DNA of 64,000 nt from Saururus chinensis (taxonomy: Eukaryota > Streptophyta > Magnoliopsida > Piperales > Saururaceae). Made by a program: the position numbers and the translations under genes. Shown here piece by piece: positions 12,922-23,607 of this stretch (positions within the stretch are counted from its first letter, which is position 1; each line of letters starts with the position of its first letter). The stretch is taken from the NCBI GenBank assembly GCA_035235625.1, contig CP141148.1:15563057-15627056 (forward strand). The letters are read 5' to 3'. The notes beneath the pieces were generated by a model. The model saw only the letters and a program-made list of their open reading frames with translations, was not told the origin of the DNA and did no database searches.

Positions 12922-15224
12922 TGCCCTGCCATACCACCCCTTGACCCAAACTAGGTCTGAGAAGGGGGGATGCAGTGAAATGTATCCAAAGACTAACCCA
13001 TCCTTGGTTCTCATTGAAGTACATAGTATGTTCCCATTGTGCAAAAGCAAATAATAGAAGATTAAAGAACCAACTTAGTCCAAAACAACACCTATAAAAT
13101 CTATAATGAACATAGGCTCAAGCCCTAAGGCTGCAACATGTCTAAAGCCATCATAGGCTATCCGAAGTATGAAATAAAGTCAAGTCTAAGATCATCTTAT
13201 CACATTACAAGTCTAAAACAAGCCAAACATCTAGCCCCCTCTCATGGCACATGTCCATCCTCAAGCTCTACATAAAGACCATTCAAAGCACCTACATGAC
13301 ACAACATACAACCTAAAAACAAATGCACAAACAAAAGAGGGGTGAGCTTAGCTCAATAAGAGTTTTAAAATGAAACATAAGCTCATGATAACACCACATG
13401 CATTCTTCCCATTAAAGTCAATTTAAACATCCATCATATATCCATTCTGTACACATGTGCATCATGAGATAAATCACATTCTATACACACATTCACACCA
13501 CTTGTGCATCATAGGTTCATTCTTAATCCATAACACATATCCACACCCTATGTAATCGTTTAAGTTTCATAGTTCATTCACATCCTACATGAAACAAATA
13601 TCAATATTAACATTCATCCTGCACAGTCAAGTGTATCAAACCATATTCCATCTTGCATGTTCAAGTATAATTATTTCATATGCATCATGTGTAATATAAG
13701 CATCATTGTCCCTAGACAAGATGTATTAATGAGCATTATAATCCATACACATCCATAAACAATCCGGTGAATGTCTCACAATAGATAAAACAACTCTGCT
13801 TATCCTGGGCAAAACACAAGTAAACCTGCTCACCCTAGAAATCCTAACAAGGAAGTCTGAATTCCCAAAATGGAAAACTAGAGTAGGTTGGGTAAATCCC
13901 TAATGGGGAAAGTACCCCTTGGTAAGCTGGTGCAAATGAACAAACTAGCCTAGATTCTCAAGTCCAAAAGGACTTATCAATTTAACTCTTTATAACATTC
14001 CACTCTTCTAACCCAGGGAGGAAACCCATCCCTAAGGCATGTAAAACCACATAAAATTGACATAAAACCCCATTCTTTTGGACATAAAACCGATTCAATA
14101 AACCTCCGATGAGGCTAATCTAGAAAACTATTGTATCCAATCGATTAGTCACAGTTAAACATGAGTAATCTTCGCTTACAAGTCATTCTCATGATGAATG
14201 CGACATGATACATACATAAGAAATGTTTAATGAATGTAAACATAGGTAAACACACTCTAATCAATCCCAATGTGCATGAAACATGGTCCATTTGTGACAA
14301 ATTAAATCATATAAGCATGACTGCATGAGTAAAGATATATATACTTGGTCTTGTTCATATTTGAGCTAAAACATGTGAAACATGGTTCACATATAATTAA
14401 TGCAACATGTGCAAGTATTTATAATTCATCATAGTTATAATCTATTGGAATCATTGAGTAAATATGAAAAAATCATCAAAATTCTACTTAAAATTACACA
14501 TATACTCATTTATCCCATATTAGCTTAAGTAGATGTTTTAGTATAATCCCAACATGTAACTTGTATATTTTAGGAAAAGTAGCAAATAAACTTTGGTTAA
14601 CGTAAAAATTTACATAGACCTACATCATAATCTTAATTAACATACAAATAATTATCATAAGAAAATAAGTAGAAAAGGTAATTTTCATGATTTAATTAAT
14701 GAGATTGTGTAGTTATATTAGAATCATCGACCTTTAAATTTACGACTATGCCATTGACTTATTGTGCTCTAAAAACTTGAAATTCTTAAATCATGCTCAT
14801 AATACTTATATCATTATATCTTAAAAGGAAGGAACCAAAAATCATATGTTTTCATCCCTAAACATGCTTCTAAACACGAAAACATAGAGCAATTTTACTG
14901 TAAATCACATATTCCAAAAAAAATACATATTATTTTTTAAAAATAAAAAAATTAGGAATATAATCTCGACATGATAATCTATGTCTAGAAAAATGTTGAG
15001 AGCAGAACTCAAAGTAAAAGTGTCTGAAACATAGTTGTGAATCCAAAACATTAAGCTTTTTGGCTATTTTGACGGTTTGGTGGCCCATTTGAATGGTTGG
15101 CTATTTGAATAGCCTTTCATCCCATTCGAACGCTTAGAATAGAACTATCAAAAAAGTTGTCTTCTACCTCACGAAACCAAACTGGAATTCTTATAAAACT
15201 CAAAAAAATTTTCCAAAACTTCAT
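12922..15224 (-). repeat. 5' LTR of element A, outer end missing
   Basis: Aligns with 1912-4215 at roughly 85-88% by eye (for example the ATAGGCTATCC-GAAGTATGAAAT block at 13150 and 2170). Homology stops at about 15224, just after TTCCAAAACTTCAT, and the outermost ~1 kb that is present in the 3' LTR (4216-5184) is absent. The U3 end with the promoter is therefore lost, by deletion or by replacement with the unrelated sequence that follows. Confidence 0.8.
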
Positions 15225-15700
15225 AAGGGATATTGGAGACTTTATTTCGAGTTTTCATGCCTTATTTAATTGTTTTGTACCTTTAGAATGTAATTGTTAT
15301 GCCTAGTGATTTTTTTCAGTGTGATTATTTATTTGTACACCAAATTAGGTACTTAATTTTGGTATTTTTGGTATGTTTTAGGAATCACCTAGAGATGGAT
15401 TGTCCACAGATGCTTGCTTCTGTTGAGTGAATGCCCTTTGATTGCGCTTTAAAAAAGTTTGTCTTGGAGAAGAAGATACATGAACATGAAAGTGTCAAAC
15501 TACTAATAACCAATTGTGAGGAATCACTTATTTCTCCTGCGCCATGATGAACGGCTTCTTGGCCACCATATAGTGTAGATAACATCACGAGGTCATAAAG
15601 GAACCAGTCATGGAGCCCAGTTGGGCTAGACATGTCCTATAATTTGCATGTGTATCATATAGTTGTTCTTATTTGGTTCTCAAAATAATCTTCTTTTAAC
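15225..15700 (+). pseudogene. Exon-like fragment, gene not identified
   Basis: A pyrimidine-poor but AG-ended stretch (GGTATGTTTTAG at 15371-15382) is followed by a frame reading MDCPQMLASVE, a stop, MPFDCALKKFVLEKKIHEHE, SVKLLITNCEESLISPAP and two stops. The charged, heptad-like middle looks like former coding sequence rather than noise. I do not recognise the protein. It stands directly before the repeated fragments at 15701-19745 and may come from the same parent gene. Confidence 0.35.
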
Positions 15701-16613
15701 AGCTTTAACCTTTTGGTACACTCGTAGGTGGAGTTCTCAATTGGTACGTCTGATATCTTGTGTTGGTTTATATTATGACCTTTATAACATATCATATATC
15801 TTGTGGTTTTAGCAGGTCTTTCTTGTCTCCATATGATGTTATGCGGACATATCCACATTTGGTGATTGTGGGAACTGGATTTGATTTTGGATTTCTTGTG
15901 ATTAAATTACTGCTATTTAAGTATTCTTTTTTTGGATTGGTACTATTTTATTTTCTTCATCGGAACATTTTAATATGATGCATATATAAATCTTGGACTT
16001 AATTTGTACTAGATAATAACAGTTTGTTTATAAATAATTTTTAGGATTTTTTGTGGTTTGGGAAAAATTTTGGTTGTTAATTTTTTTTTAAATTGTCTTG
16101 ATTTGCGTAATAATAAATTAATATATCTTTATGTTGGCTTCACTTTATGATTTTTTTGGGTAAATTTATTCAGGGTAGGAGATTCTCAATTTGGCAAATG
16201 ATAAAAAAGTTGTCAATTCATCTTGAGAGTTGGTGAAGACGAAAATGAAATGCCAGAAATGCCATGTCCATTCCCTTTCTCCTGCATGTGGCAATAGTTT
16301 CTTTATCCCGACTAAGATATTTTTACTTTTGCATCTATTTTTGCTTTCTATAGTGTAATCTTCAAATAACATGTGCCAATGTTTTGGTATTTTGTGTAGA
16401 AATAGACAACGAAGGCACTGAGACAACTCTTCTATACACACGTTTCATTTATATATGCAATAATTGTCATTGGAGGTAGACTTTCACATATGGAAGCTTT
16501 TAGAGCATATTTCCATCTTCCCAATTTTACTATTATATTTATAATCTAAGTTTGAATTTGTTTAGAGTATTTTAGTGGAAAAGATAGATTTTGCTTAGGA
16601 CTAAGAAAAACCC
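15701..16613 (+). repeat. Repeat unit A, copy 1 (gene fragment)
   Basis: First of three copies of a ~0.9 kb unit. It holds exon-like pieces: after TTTTAGCAG a frame reads SPYDVMRTYPHLVIVGTG, and after TTATTCAG near 16174 a frame reads QFILRVGEDENEMPEMP. These peptides recur with mostly conservative changes in the later copies, which suggests they were coding. Intervening T-rich stretches behave like introns. Gene identity unknown. Confidence 0.6.
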
Positions 16614-16633
16614 TAAATAATATTTTTTTAACT

Positions 16634-17550
16634 GCTTTAACCTTTTGGTGCACTCTTAGGCGGAGTTCTCAACTGGTAGGTGTGATATCTTATGTCAGTT
16701 TATGTTATGACCTTTATAGCATGTTATATATCTAATGACTTTTACAGGTCTTCCTTGTCTCCATCTAATGTCATGCAGACATATCCACATTTGGTGATTG
16801 TGGGAACTGGATTTGATTTTATATTTCTTGTGACTAGAGTACTCTTATTTAATTATTCTTTTTTTCGATTGCTGCTATTTTATTTTCTTCATTGGAATAT
16901 TATAATATGTAATGCATATATAAATACAGGACTTAATTTGTATTGGATAATAACTATTTGTTTATAAATAATTTATAGATTTTTTTGAGGTTTGAGAAAT
17001 ATTTTTGTAATTAAACCTTTTTTAAAATTGTCTTGATTTGCGTAATAATAAATTAAAATATGTTTGTATTAGATTCACTTTACAATTTGTTTGGCTAAAT
17101 TTATTCCGGGTAGGAGACTCTCGATTCAGTGAATGATAAAAAAAGTTGACAATTCCTCCTGAGAATTGGTGAAGAGGAAAATGAAATGTCAGATATGCCT
17201 GTCCACTCCCTTTCTCCTGCATGTGGCAATGGTTTCTTTATCCCGGCTAAGATATTTTTATTTTTACATCTATTTTTGCTCTCTATAGTGTAATCTTCAA
17301 ATTACATGTGCCAATGTTTTGGTCTTTTGTGTACAAATAGATAATGAAGATATTGAGATAACTCTTCTGTACACACATTTCATTTATATCTGTGATAATT
17401 ATCTTTGGAGGCTTACTTGCACATATGTATGTTTTTAGACCATATTTCCATCTTCCTAATTTTACTATTGTGATTTATTATCTAAATTTTAATTTTTTTA
17501 GAGTTTATTTTAGTACAAAAGATGGATTTTGCTTAGGACTAATAAAAACC
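16634..17550 (+). repeat. Repeat unit A, copy 2
   Basis: Starts at GCTTTAACCTTTTGGTGCAC, 933 bases after the same point in copy 1, and is clearly homologous throughout. The exon-like pieces read SPSNVMQTYPHLVIVGTG and, near 17155, RIGEEENEMSDMPVHSL then SPACGNGFFIPA. The second piece is more open here than in copy 1. It ends at CCTAATTTATGGGTAGGG, where unit B begins. Confidence 0.6.
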
Positions 17551-18280
17551 CTAATTTATGGGTAGGGATCATTAGTTATGGTAAGGTTGTGACAACATTT
17601 ATTTAGACACCCAATTTGAAGTGTTTCCAGGAGGAAATTATGGTTGAAAAGCTACAAGTGGAATTGTCAAATAAATTTAAAGAAATGGTTGCTCAACTCA
17701 CTTTGTATATAGAAATTGAAATTCTTAAATTTTAGTTCGGGTCTTGATTTATAGAATTGTTGCACAAGAATGTTTTCATTTGAATTTTTTTTTATCTGCT
17801 TTAATAGTTTCTCAATTTACTGTTGGCATTTTTATACTAAAAATAGCCAATGTTTACTATACAATTGCAAACCATAAGAGTACGGTCATTCACATTTCAT
17901 TGTTTTTTTCTTTGTATTATTGCAGCTATTGTTGAGGGAGCTCATTATCCAAAACAAAGATGTGAGCAATGGTTTTATATTTTTACTTTTGCTTCTATTT
18001 TTGCTTTATATAGTGTAATCTTCCAATTACTTGTGCCAATGTTTTGGTGTTTTGTGTGCAAATAGACAACAAACACATTGAGGCAGCTCTTCTGTACACA
18101 TGTTTCATTTATATCTGCGATAATTGTCTTTGGAGGTGGACTTGCACGTATGTAAGTTTTTAGAGCATATTTCAATCTTCCTAATTTTACTATTATGATG
18201 TATAATCTCAGTTTGAACTTTTTTAGAGTCTATTTTAGTGGAAAAGATAGATTTTGCTTAGGACCCTAAATAATCTTTTT
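17551..18280 (+). repeat. Repeat unit B, copy 1, plus a partial unit A
   Basis: Unit B runs from CTAATTTATGGGTAGGG to about 17975 and contains an exon-like frame EEIMVEKLQVELSNKFKEMV (17632-17700) and a GGAGCTCATTATCC segment. From about 17976 it passes without a break into the 3' half of unit A (CTATTTTTGCTTTATATAGT onward). This extra half-unit suggests unequal exchange between misaligned copies. Confidence 0.55.
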
Positions 18281-18286
18281 TGAATT

Positions 18287-19159
18287 GCTTTAACCTTTTG
18301 GTGCACTCTTAGGCAGAGTTTTCAACTGGTATCTCTGACATCTTGTGTCAGTTTATGTTAAGACCATTATAGCATGTCATATATCTTATGGCTTTTGCAG
18401 TTCTTCCTTGTCTCCACCTGATGTCATGCGTACGTATCCACATTTGGTGATTGTGGAAACTGGATTTGATTTTGGATTTCTTGTGATTAGATTATTGCTA
18501 TTTAATTATTCTATTTTTGAATTGGTGCTATTTTATTTTCTTCATCGGAACATTTTAATATGTGATTCATAGGTAAAACTTGGACTTAATTTGTACTAGA
18601 TAATAACAGTTTGTTTATAAATAATTTTAAGAATTTTTTGAGGTTTAGGGAATTTTTTGTAGTTAAACCTTTTTTAAAATTGTATTGATAATAAATTAAT
18701 ATATCTTTGTAGTGGCTTCACTTTACAATTTGTTTGGCTAAATTTATTCAAGGTAGGACACTCTCGATTCAGTGAATGATAAAAAAGTTGTCAATTCAGC
18801 CTAAGAACTGGTGAAGAGGAAAATGAAAAGCCAGATATGTGATGTCTAATCCCTTTCTCCTGCATGTGGCAATGGTTTCTTTATCCCGGCTAAGATATTC
18901 TTACTTTTGCTCGTAATTTTGCTTTCTATAGTGCAATCTTCAAATTACAAGTGCCAATATTTTGGTCTTTTGTGTACCAATAGATAATGAAGACATTGAG
19001 ACTTTCATTTATATTTGTGATAATCATTTACACATGTAAGTTTTTAGTACATATTTCCATCTTCCTAATGTTACTGTTATGATTTATAATCTAAGTTTGA
19101 ATTTTTTTAGAGTCTATTTTTGCAGAAAAGATGGATTTTGCTTAGGACTAATAAAAACC
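18287..19159 (+). repeat. Repeat unit A, copy 3
   Basis: Starts again at GCTTTAACCTTTTGGTGCAC, 1653 bases after copy 2. The exon-like pieces read SPPDVMRTYPHLVIVETG and, near 18800, a shorter version of the GEEENE segment. It leads directly into unit B copy 2, so A2-B1 and A3-B2 are two copies of a composite A+B unit. Confidence 0.6.
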
Positions 19160-19745
19160 CTAATTTATGGGTAGGGATCATTAGTTATGGCAAGGTTGTG
19201 ACAACATTTATTTAGGCACCTAATTTGGAGTATTTCAAGGAGGAAATTATGGTTGAAAAGCTACGAGGAGTGGAATTGTCAAATAAATTTAAAGAAATGG
19301 TTGCTCAACTAACTTTGTATATGGAAGTTCAAATTCTTAAATTTTAGTTCAGGTCTTAATTTATAGAATTATTGTACAAGAATGTTTTCATTTTAAATTT
19401 TTTTTATTTGCTTTAATAGTCGCACTATGTACTGTTGGCACTTTTATAGTAAAAATAGTCATTGTTTACTATACAAATTCAAAACATAAGCCCATGGTCA
19501 TTCACATTTGATTGTTTTTGTTTTCATATTATTGTTGCTATTGTCAAGGGAGCTCATTATCCGGAACAAAGGTGTGAGCAAAGGTTTTATTTTACCGCCA
19601 TATGAAGAGATCCATAAAGAGGAAGTTGGCAAAGAACATTGTCAAGAAAGTAGATGGATTCTAATTGTTCATAGACAAGGAAGATATAGATATTATGATC
19701 CCTTTTGTGATCCCTTCAGCTATGGTAGGAAAAGAGACTTGTGAC
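19160..19745 (+). repeat. Repeat unit B, copy 2 (gene fragment)
   Basis: Homologous to 17551-17975 but extends further right. The frame EEIMVEKLRGVELSNKFKEM recurs near 19247. From 19580 two overlapping frames are open; the one reading MKRSIKRKLAKNIVKKVDGF, a stop, then LFIDKEDIDIMIPFVIPSAM looks most like former coding sequence. I do not recognise the protein. Confidence 0.5.
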
Positions 19746-20399
19746 ATTACTGTATCTTATATTTAATTCAAATTGTCAATTTTTCTAATATTCTGCTTTA
19801 CATAGTTTATGTGTTGAAGGATATTGTAAAGGTTTAAAAAATAGATTGGAATGATCAGTTTCTTTTTAGGTTGTACGAACTATGTGTTGTATTGTTACAA
19901 TTGAATATTGATTTTTCCCTTTTTATAGGAACTGTGTTTTGTGGTGGTTGTGTGGGAAGAAAGTCTACTTGTATGATAGTTTTTTAAATATGTTTGTCAC
20001 ATGTATATATTTTCAATTCAGTCACTTAAGAAACACTTATCTTGGAAAGTATGTTTGTAGAAGTTGAAGTAAGTATCATCTTATTGGAAGTAAGGATCAT
20101 AATATATATAGATTCATATTGTAATAATTAATCATTGGGCAACTAATCACCTAAAATATAAAGTCAAGTAACAAGTGGAATTTCAAAGATAAAAAGTGGC
20201 AACTTGTTTACATTTCTTCAAGCATGAACATAATAAATTTGTGAATAAGCTATAATGAAGATATTTTCTTTTCGGTAATACCTTAATGTGTACAAAATTG
20301 AGATAGCAGGTGGACTCTTGAAATCTCATCTTTTGGCCTGTACTTCTCATGGAGCATCTTGCATTTATATGAATATTTATAAAAATTATTGTTGATGGA
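19746..20399. other. AT-rich spacer
   Basis: No open frame, repeat or regulatory motif that I can support. It lies between the last gene-fragment repeat and the LTR of the truncated Athila element. Confidence 0.5.
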
Positions 20400-21823
20400 T
20401 GTTGATCGTTTATAATTAAACCCTTTACAAGTGTATAAGGTAATTGTACTAGGATAAGTATTTAAGGGTTGTCGAACCTCAGGGACGGATGGATTATCAC
20501 TAAATCTAAAAAGGAATTTGCTGATTAAAAACTAAAACAAACTTAAACTTAAATTAAGCAAAAGAAAGGAATCAACTAGTTTAAAAGCAAGAGATTAATA
20601 TGATGGAATTTACTTAGGAAATTGAATCCACTATAGAACCATAACAATTCCTTAACTTTTAATCTAAATCTAGTGTGAATATGAACAAGTATTCTCAGCT
20701 ACAAGCTAGAATTACTTCAAAAAGAATAATTATTTAACTTCCATGGCATGAACTATCTTCGACAATAGCACGAATCATCTACACTAAACTAGTTATAGGC
20801 ATGACCCGTCTAATCTTAGTATAACTCATCCAAGTCATTAATTATCTGAACATTAAAACTATTGTATGACCATCTCATCTAAATCACAGAAATTAGAATC
20901 GATGCAAATATCAAAACCATATCAATCTATCATCTACAAGACAATAAATCAACATAGACTTGAATAAACATTAAAAGCTCTTCCATTAAAAAGGAAATCC
21001 ATATCATACAATTGTCATCATTCACAACTGAGATCTAAATTAAAAAGAAAAGAAACTGAAACTTATCTATAGCTTCATCAACTCCTAAGTAAAAGAAAAG
21101 TTTAGCCTTCCATTGTAGAAGAAAGCACTTGAATCTCCATTTAAAGCTTTGAGTTCTCTTCCATCTTCTTCTTCCTTTTTCTCTTCCTAAAATCTACTGG
21201 AATGCTCTCAATTTTAAGCCAAATATGTCTTTTTATAGGCATAAGTTCCGTAGGAAGAAGTCCAATATGAAAAGGATTGAAATTTGGGTCAAACTAGGAA
21301 ACTACACGTTATGCCGATCGATCGTCGTACATGCCCGATCGATCGGCTACACTGTATTTTCATCTGAATTCACGTTATCCCGATCGATCGGTAAGTGACT
21401 CCGATCGATCGGCTACAGTGTTTCTGTTTTCCTGGACAGTTCATATTCTGTTCATTAAGCTTTCCTTCGTGTCCATATTAATTTCTAACTTGTTTATAAC
21501 TCCGAAAAGTTGTCCAAATCACTTTAAAGCATGTGAAGACTATTTTTAAGCATTTCAAACATCGTCCAAGTATTTCGATAAGCGCACTTTACCTACAAAA
21601 CATAAAATACCATATTTTAGACATGTAGAATATAATTAAAATTCCAACTTTGTTTAAATACACATCTAAACTACTAATAACTACAAAATCATTAATAATT
21701 AAACTAAAATACTAATATCTATCTTAATCTAAATAAACCATAATTAACTCTAAATTAACCTAATCTGTACTAGCAAATAAGGTAAAAAGGCATATAAAAT
21801 AGATATAGATTTCATACTTATCA
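20400..21823 (-). repeat. 3' LTR of Athila derivative
   Basis: Begins TGTTGATCG and ends CTTATCA on +, about 1.42 kb, nearly the same size as the Athila LTR at 51079-52510 (1.43 kb). The two share landmarks such as a CGAACC-CAGGGA block near the left end. A polypurine tract follows at 21824. It contains an unusual cluster of CCGATCGATCGG palindromes at 21314-21412. Confidence 0.75.
21314..21412. repeat. CCGATCGATCGG palindrome cluster
   Basis: Four sites in 99 bases: CCGATCGATCG at 21314-21324, and perfect 12-base palindromes CCGATCGATCGG at 21335, 21380 and 21401. They are embedded in a duplicated block (CACGTTAT...GGCTACA-TGT occurs twice). The cluster lies in the U3/R part of an LTR. Confidence 0.85.
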
Positions 21824-21842
21824 AATACTCCCAAACCTATAT
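21824..21842 (-). other. Polypurine tract of Athila derivative
   Basis: The minus strand reads ATAGGTTTGGGAGTATT directly before the LTR start TGATAAGTATG. It corresponds to GTAGGCTTGGGGGTATT of the fuller Athila copy at 52511. Confidence 0.7.
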
Positions 21843-23607
21843 TTTGCTAGTCCTCGAGCAAAACAAAAACAAAGTAAAACAACTAATCTAAAAAATAAAT
21901 AAATGCCACTTTCGTAGGGAATCACGATTGCATTTAGCGTATGCAACAAGCCTTTAAACCCCCAGGTGTCCTTAGTTGGACGAGTTGTGTCTCGTGAGGG
22001 TTTGCAGTAATGATACCCACAAACATTAAAACCTAAGAAAAATAAAACAAACAAACAAGAAAACAAAAATTTTAAAAAAAAACAATCTTCTCTTAAAAAC
22101 ACATAACTATTTTTAAAAAGAACCAACCACAAATACTTGAAACAAGTAAACAATTAAGATCTGATCACTTTCAAGTAAAGAATAATCCATTCTATAACCC
22201 CATCTTAGAAATAATTGTGCAACTACATATATACATTTTAAAAACATAAAGTGTAGAAACTTTGTAGTCATACAATTTCATTCTTTATTAACAAACATAT
22301 CTTATGTGACCCATTAACCAAGCTCATTAACTCAAAAATATAACAATGACAATCTTTCATCTTTAACATCTCATAATAAACCTTCGTGTAATAGCCTTCA
22401 AATTAAATTCAGGGAATAAGAGCATAATATACCTTAAAATATGACTTGTGCAATACTTAGTTCTATTAAGCTTTCTAAATAGTCCATGTAACAAGCGTTA
22501 GGCCAATGTCCCTAATGCAGTTGGCTCAAGGCACTAGGTGTTGAAACACCCCTCAGGCTTAATAACTCGAACTATAAAGGCTACAGAACCAAGCAAGTCA
22601 TAAAAGAATTTATCTCAACTTTTCACCTTTTGACGCGATCCCTTATACTTGCCTAGGCACAAGGTCCGGTTACTCAGTAAAAAGAGAAACAAACCTTTTT
22701 TTTTCTTTTTTCATCATCAATTTTTTTTTTTCATTCAATCTATTTTTTTTTCAACTTCTTTTTTTTCACTTTTTTTTCTATTTTTTTTTTATTCTTTTTT
22801 TTTATACACACTTATCCCATTTTTTTCAAATAAAAGCTAAGCATAAAAATCTATCATAAAATATTAAAAATTACTCAATTGCCAAGTTTTCAAAAATATA
22901 TGCTTAGTTAAAGATATCCCACTAAGATTACAAGTAATAAATCATAAAATTATATTCCTACAAGTTTCATGTGTGTGAAATGTGATTTAAAAATATAAGC
23001 ACAATTATCCAAGATAATGAAAATAAAATAGAAATTACTCACTTAATCATTTTCATCACTTAATTAATTACTTGAACTTTCTTCATGAAATTGATCTCTT
23101 TAAAAACAGACATATACTTTTAAAAGAAAATAAGCGATAAAACCCACTTAAAAGAAAATAACAAAAGAAAAAAAAATACTCTAAAACATCCTAAAAGAAA
23201 AATAATAAAGAAAAATTATCTTTCTACACCCCCAAACCTAAACTGAACATTGTCCTCAATGTTAAAGAAAATATATACTACAATGACAAGAATAAGTAAG
23301 AGAGGGAAAGAAAGATATCACCTGAAAGCATAACTAATTCACTAATCTTAAAATGAAGTACATAGGATTGGAGAAAAGAAATAAATATAAGTGATGAGCA
23401 TTCCCCCAAACCTAAAGTATTAGATCTCATAAAAGAAGAAAAACTATAATGAAAAAAAAAACTGAGAAAATAAGTAAATAAAGCCTAAATGAAGCAAAGA
23501 AAATAAACAAAAGGAAGGTAAAGAAATATATCAAAAACATGGGTTGCCTCCCAAGAAGCGCTAAGTTTATTGTCTTTAGCCAGACATTGCCAACATTCTC
23601 AAATATA
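21843..23607 (-). other. Non-coding 3' region of Athila derivative
   Basis: Between protease and PPT there is no supported reading frame. In Athila elements an env-like frame may lie here, but only short frames rich in Phe and Leu are seen. Landmarks shared with the fuller Athila are the GGTTTGCAGT block (22000), GCACTAGGTGTTGAAACACC (22532) and a second purine tract, GGTTTGGGGGTGTAG (minus strand, about 23225-23240), preceded by CATTGAGGACAATGTT. A pyrimidine stretch dominated by T runs from 22688 to 22812. Confidence 0.6.
22688..22812. repeat. Low-complexity T-rich tract
   Basis: A string of T8-T11 runs broken by C and A, in the 3' non-coding part of the Athila derivative. The open frame through it (FFFFF repeats) is a composition artefact. 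Confidence 0.8.

Larger units (their letters stand above)
1912..15224 (-). mobile_element. Decayed Tekay/Del-like Ty3/gypsy LTR retrotransposon (element A)
   Basis: The minus strand reads 5' LTR (right), PBS near 12907, gag, protease, reverse transcriptase, RNase H, integrase, PPT, 3' LTR (left). This gag-pro-RT-RH-INT order and the RT and integrase motifs are those of Ty3/gypsy elements, and the roughly 3.3 kb LTRs fit the Tekay/Del branch. The two outer LTRs are similar at about 85-88% by eye, so the insertion is old. The 5' LTR lacks about 1 kb of its outer end. A solo LTR of a diverged family member (5228-8437) sits between integrase and PPT. Every coding domain has stops, frameshifts or lost catalytic residues, so the copy is dead. 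Confidence 0.85.
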
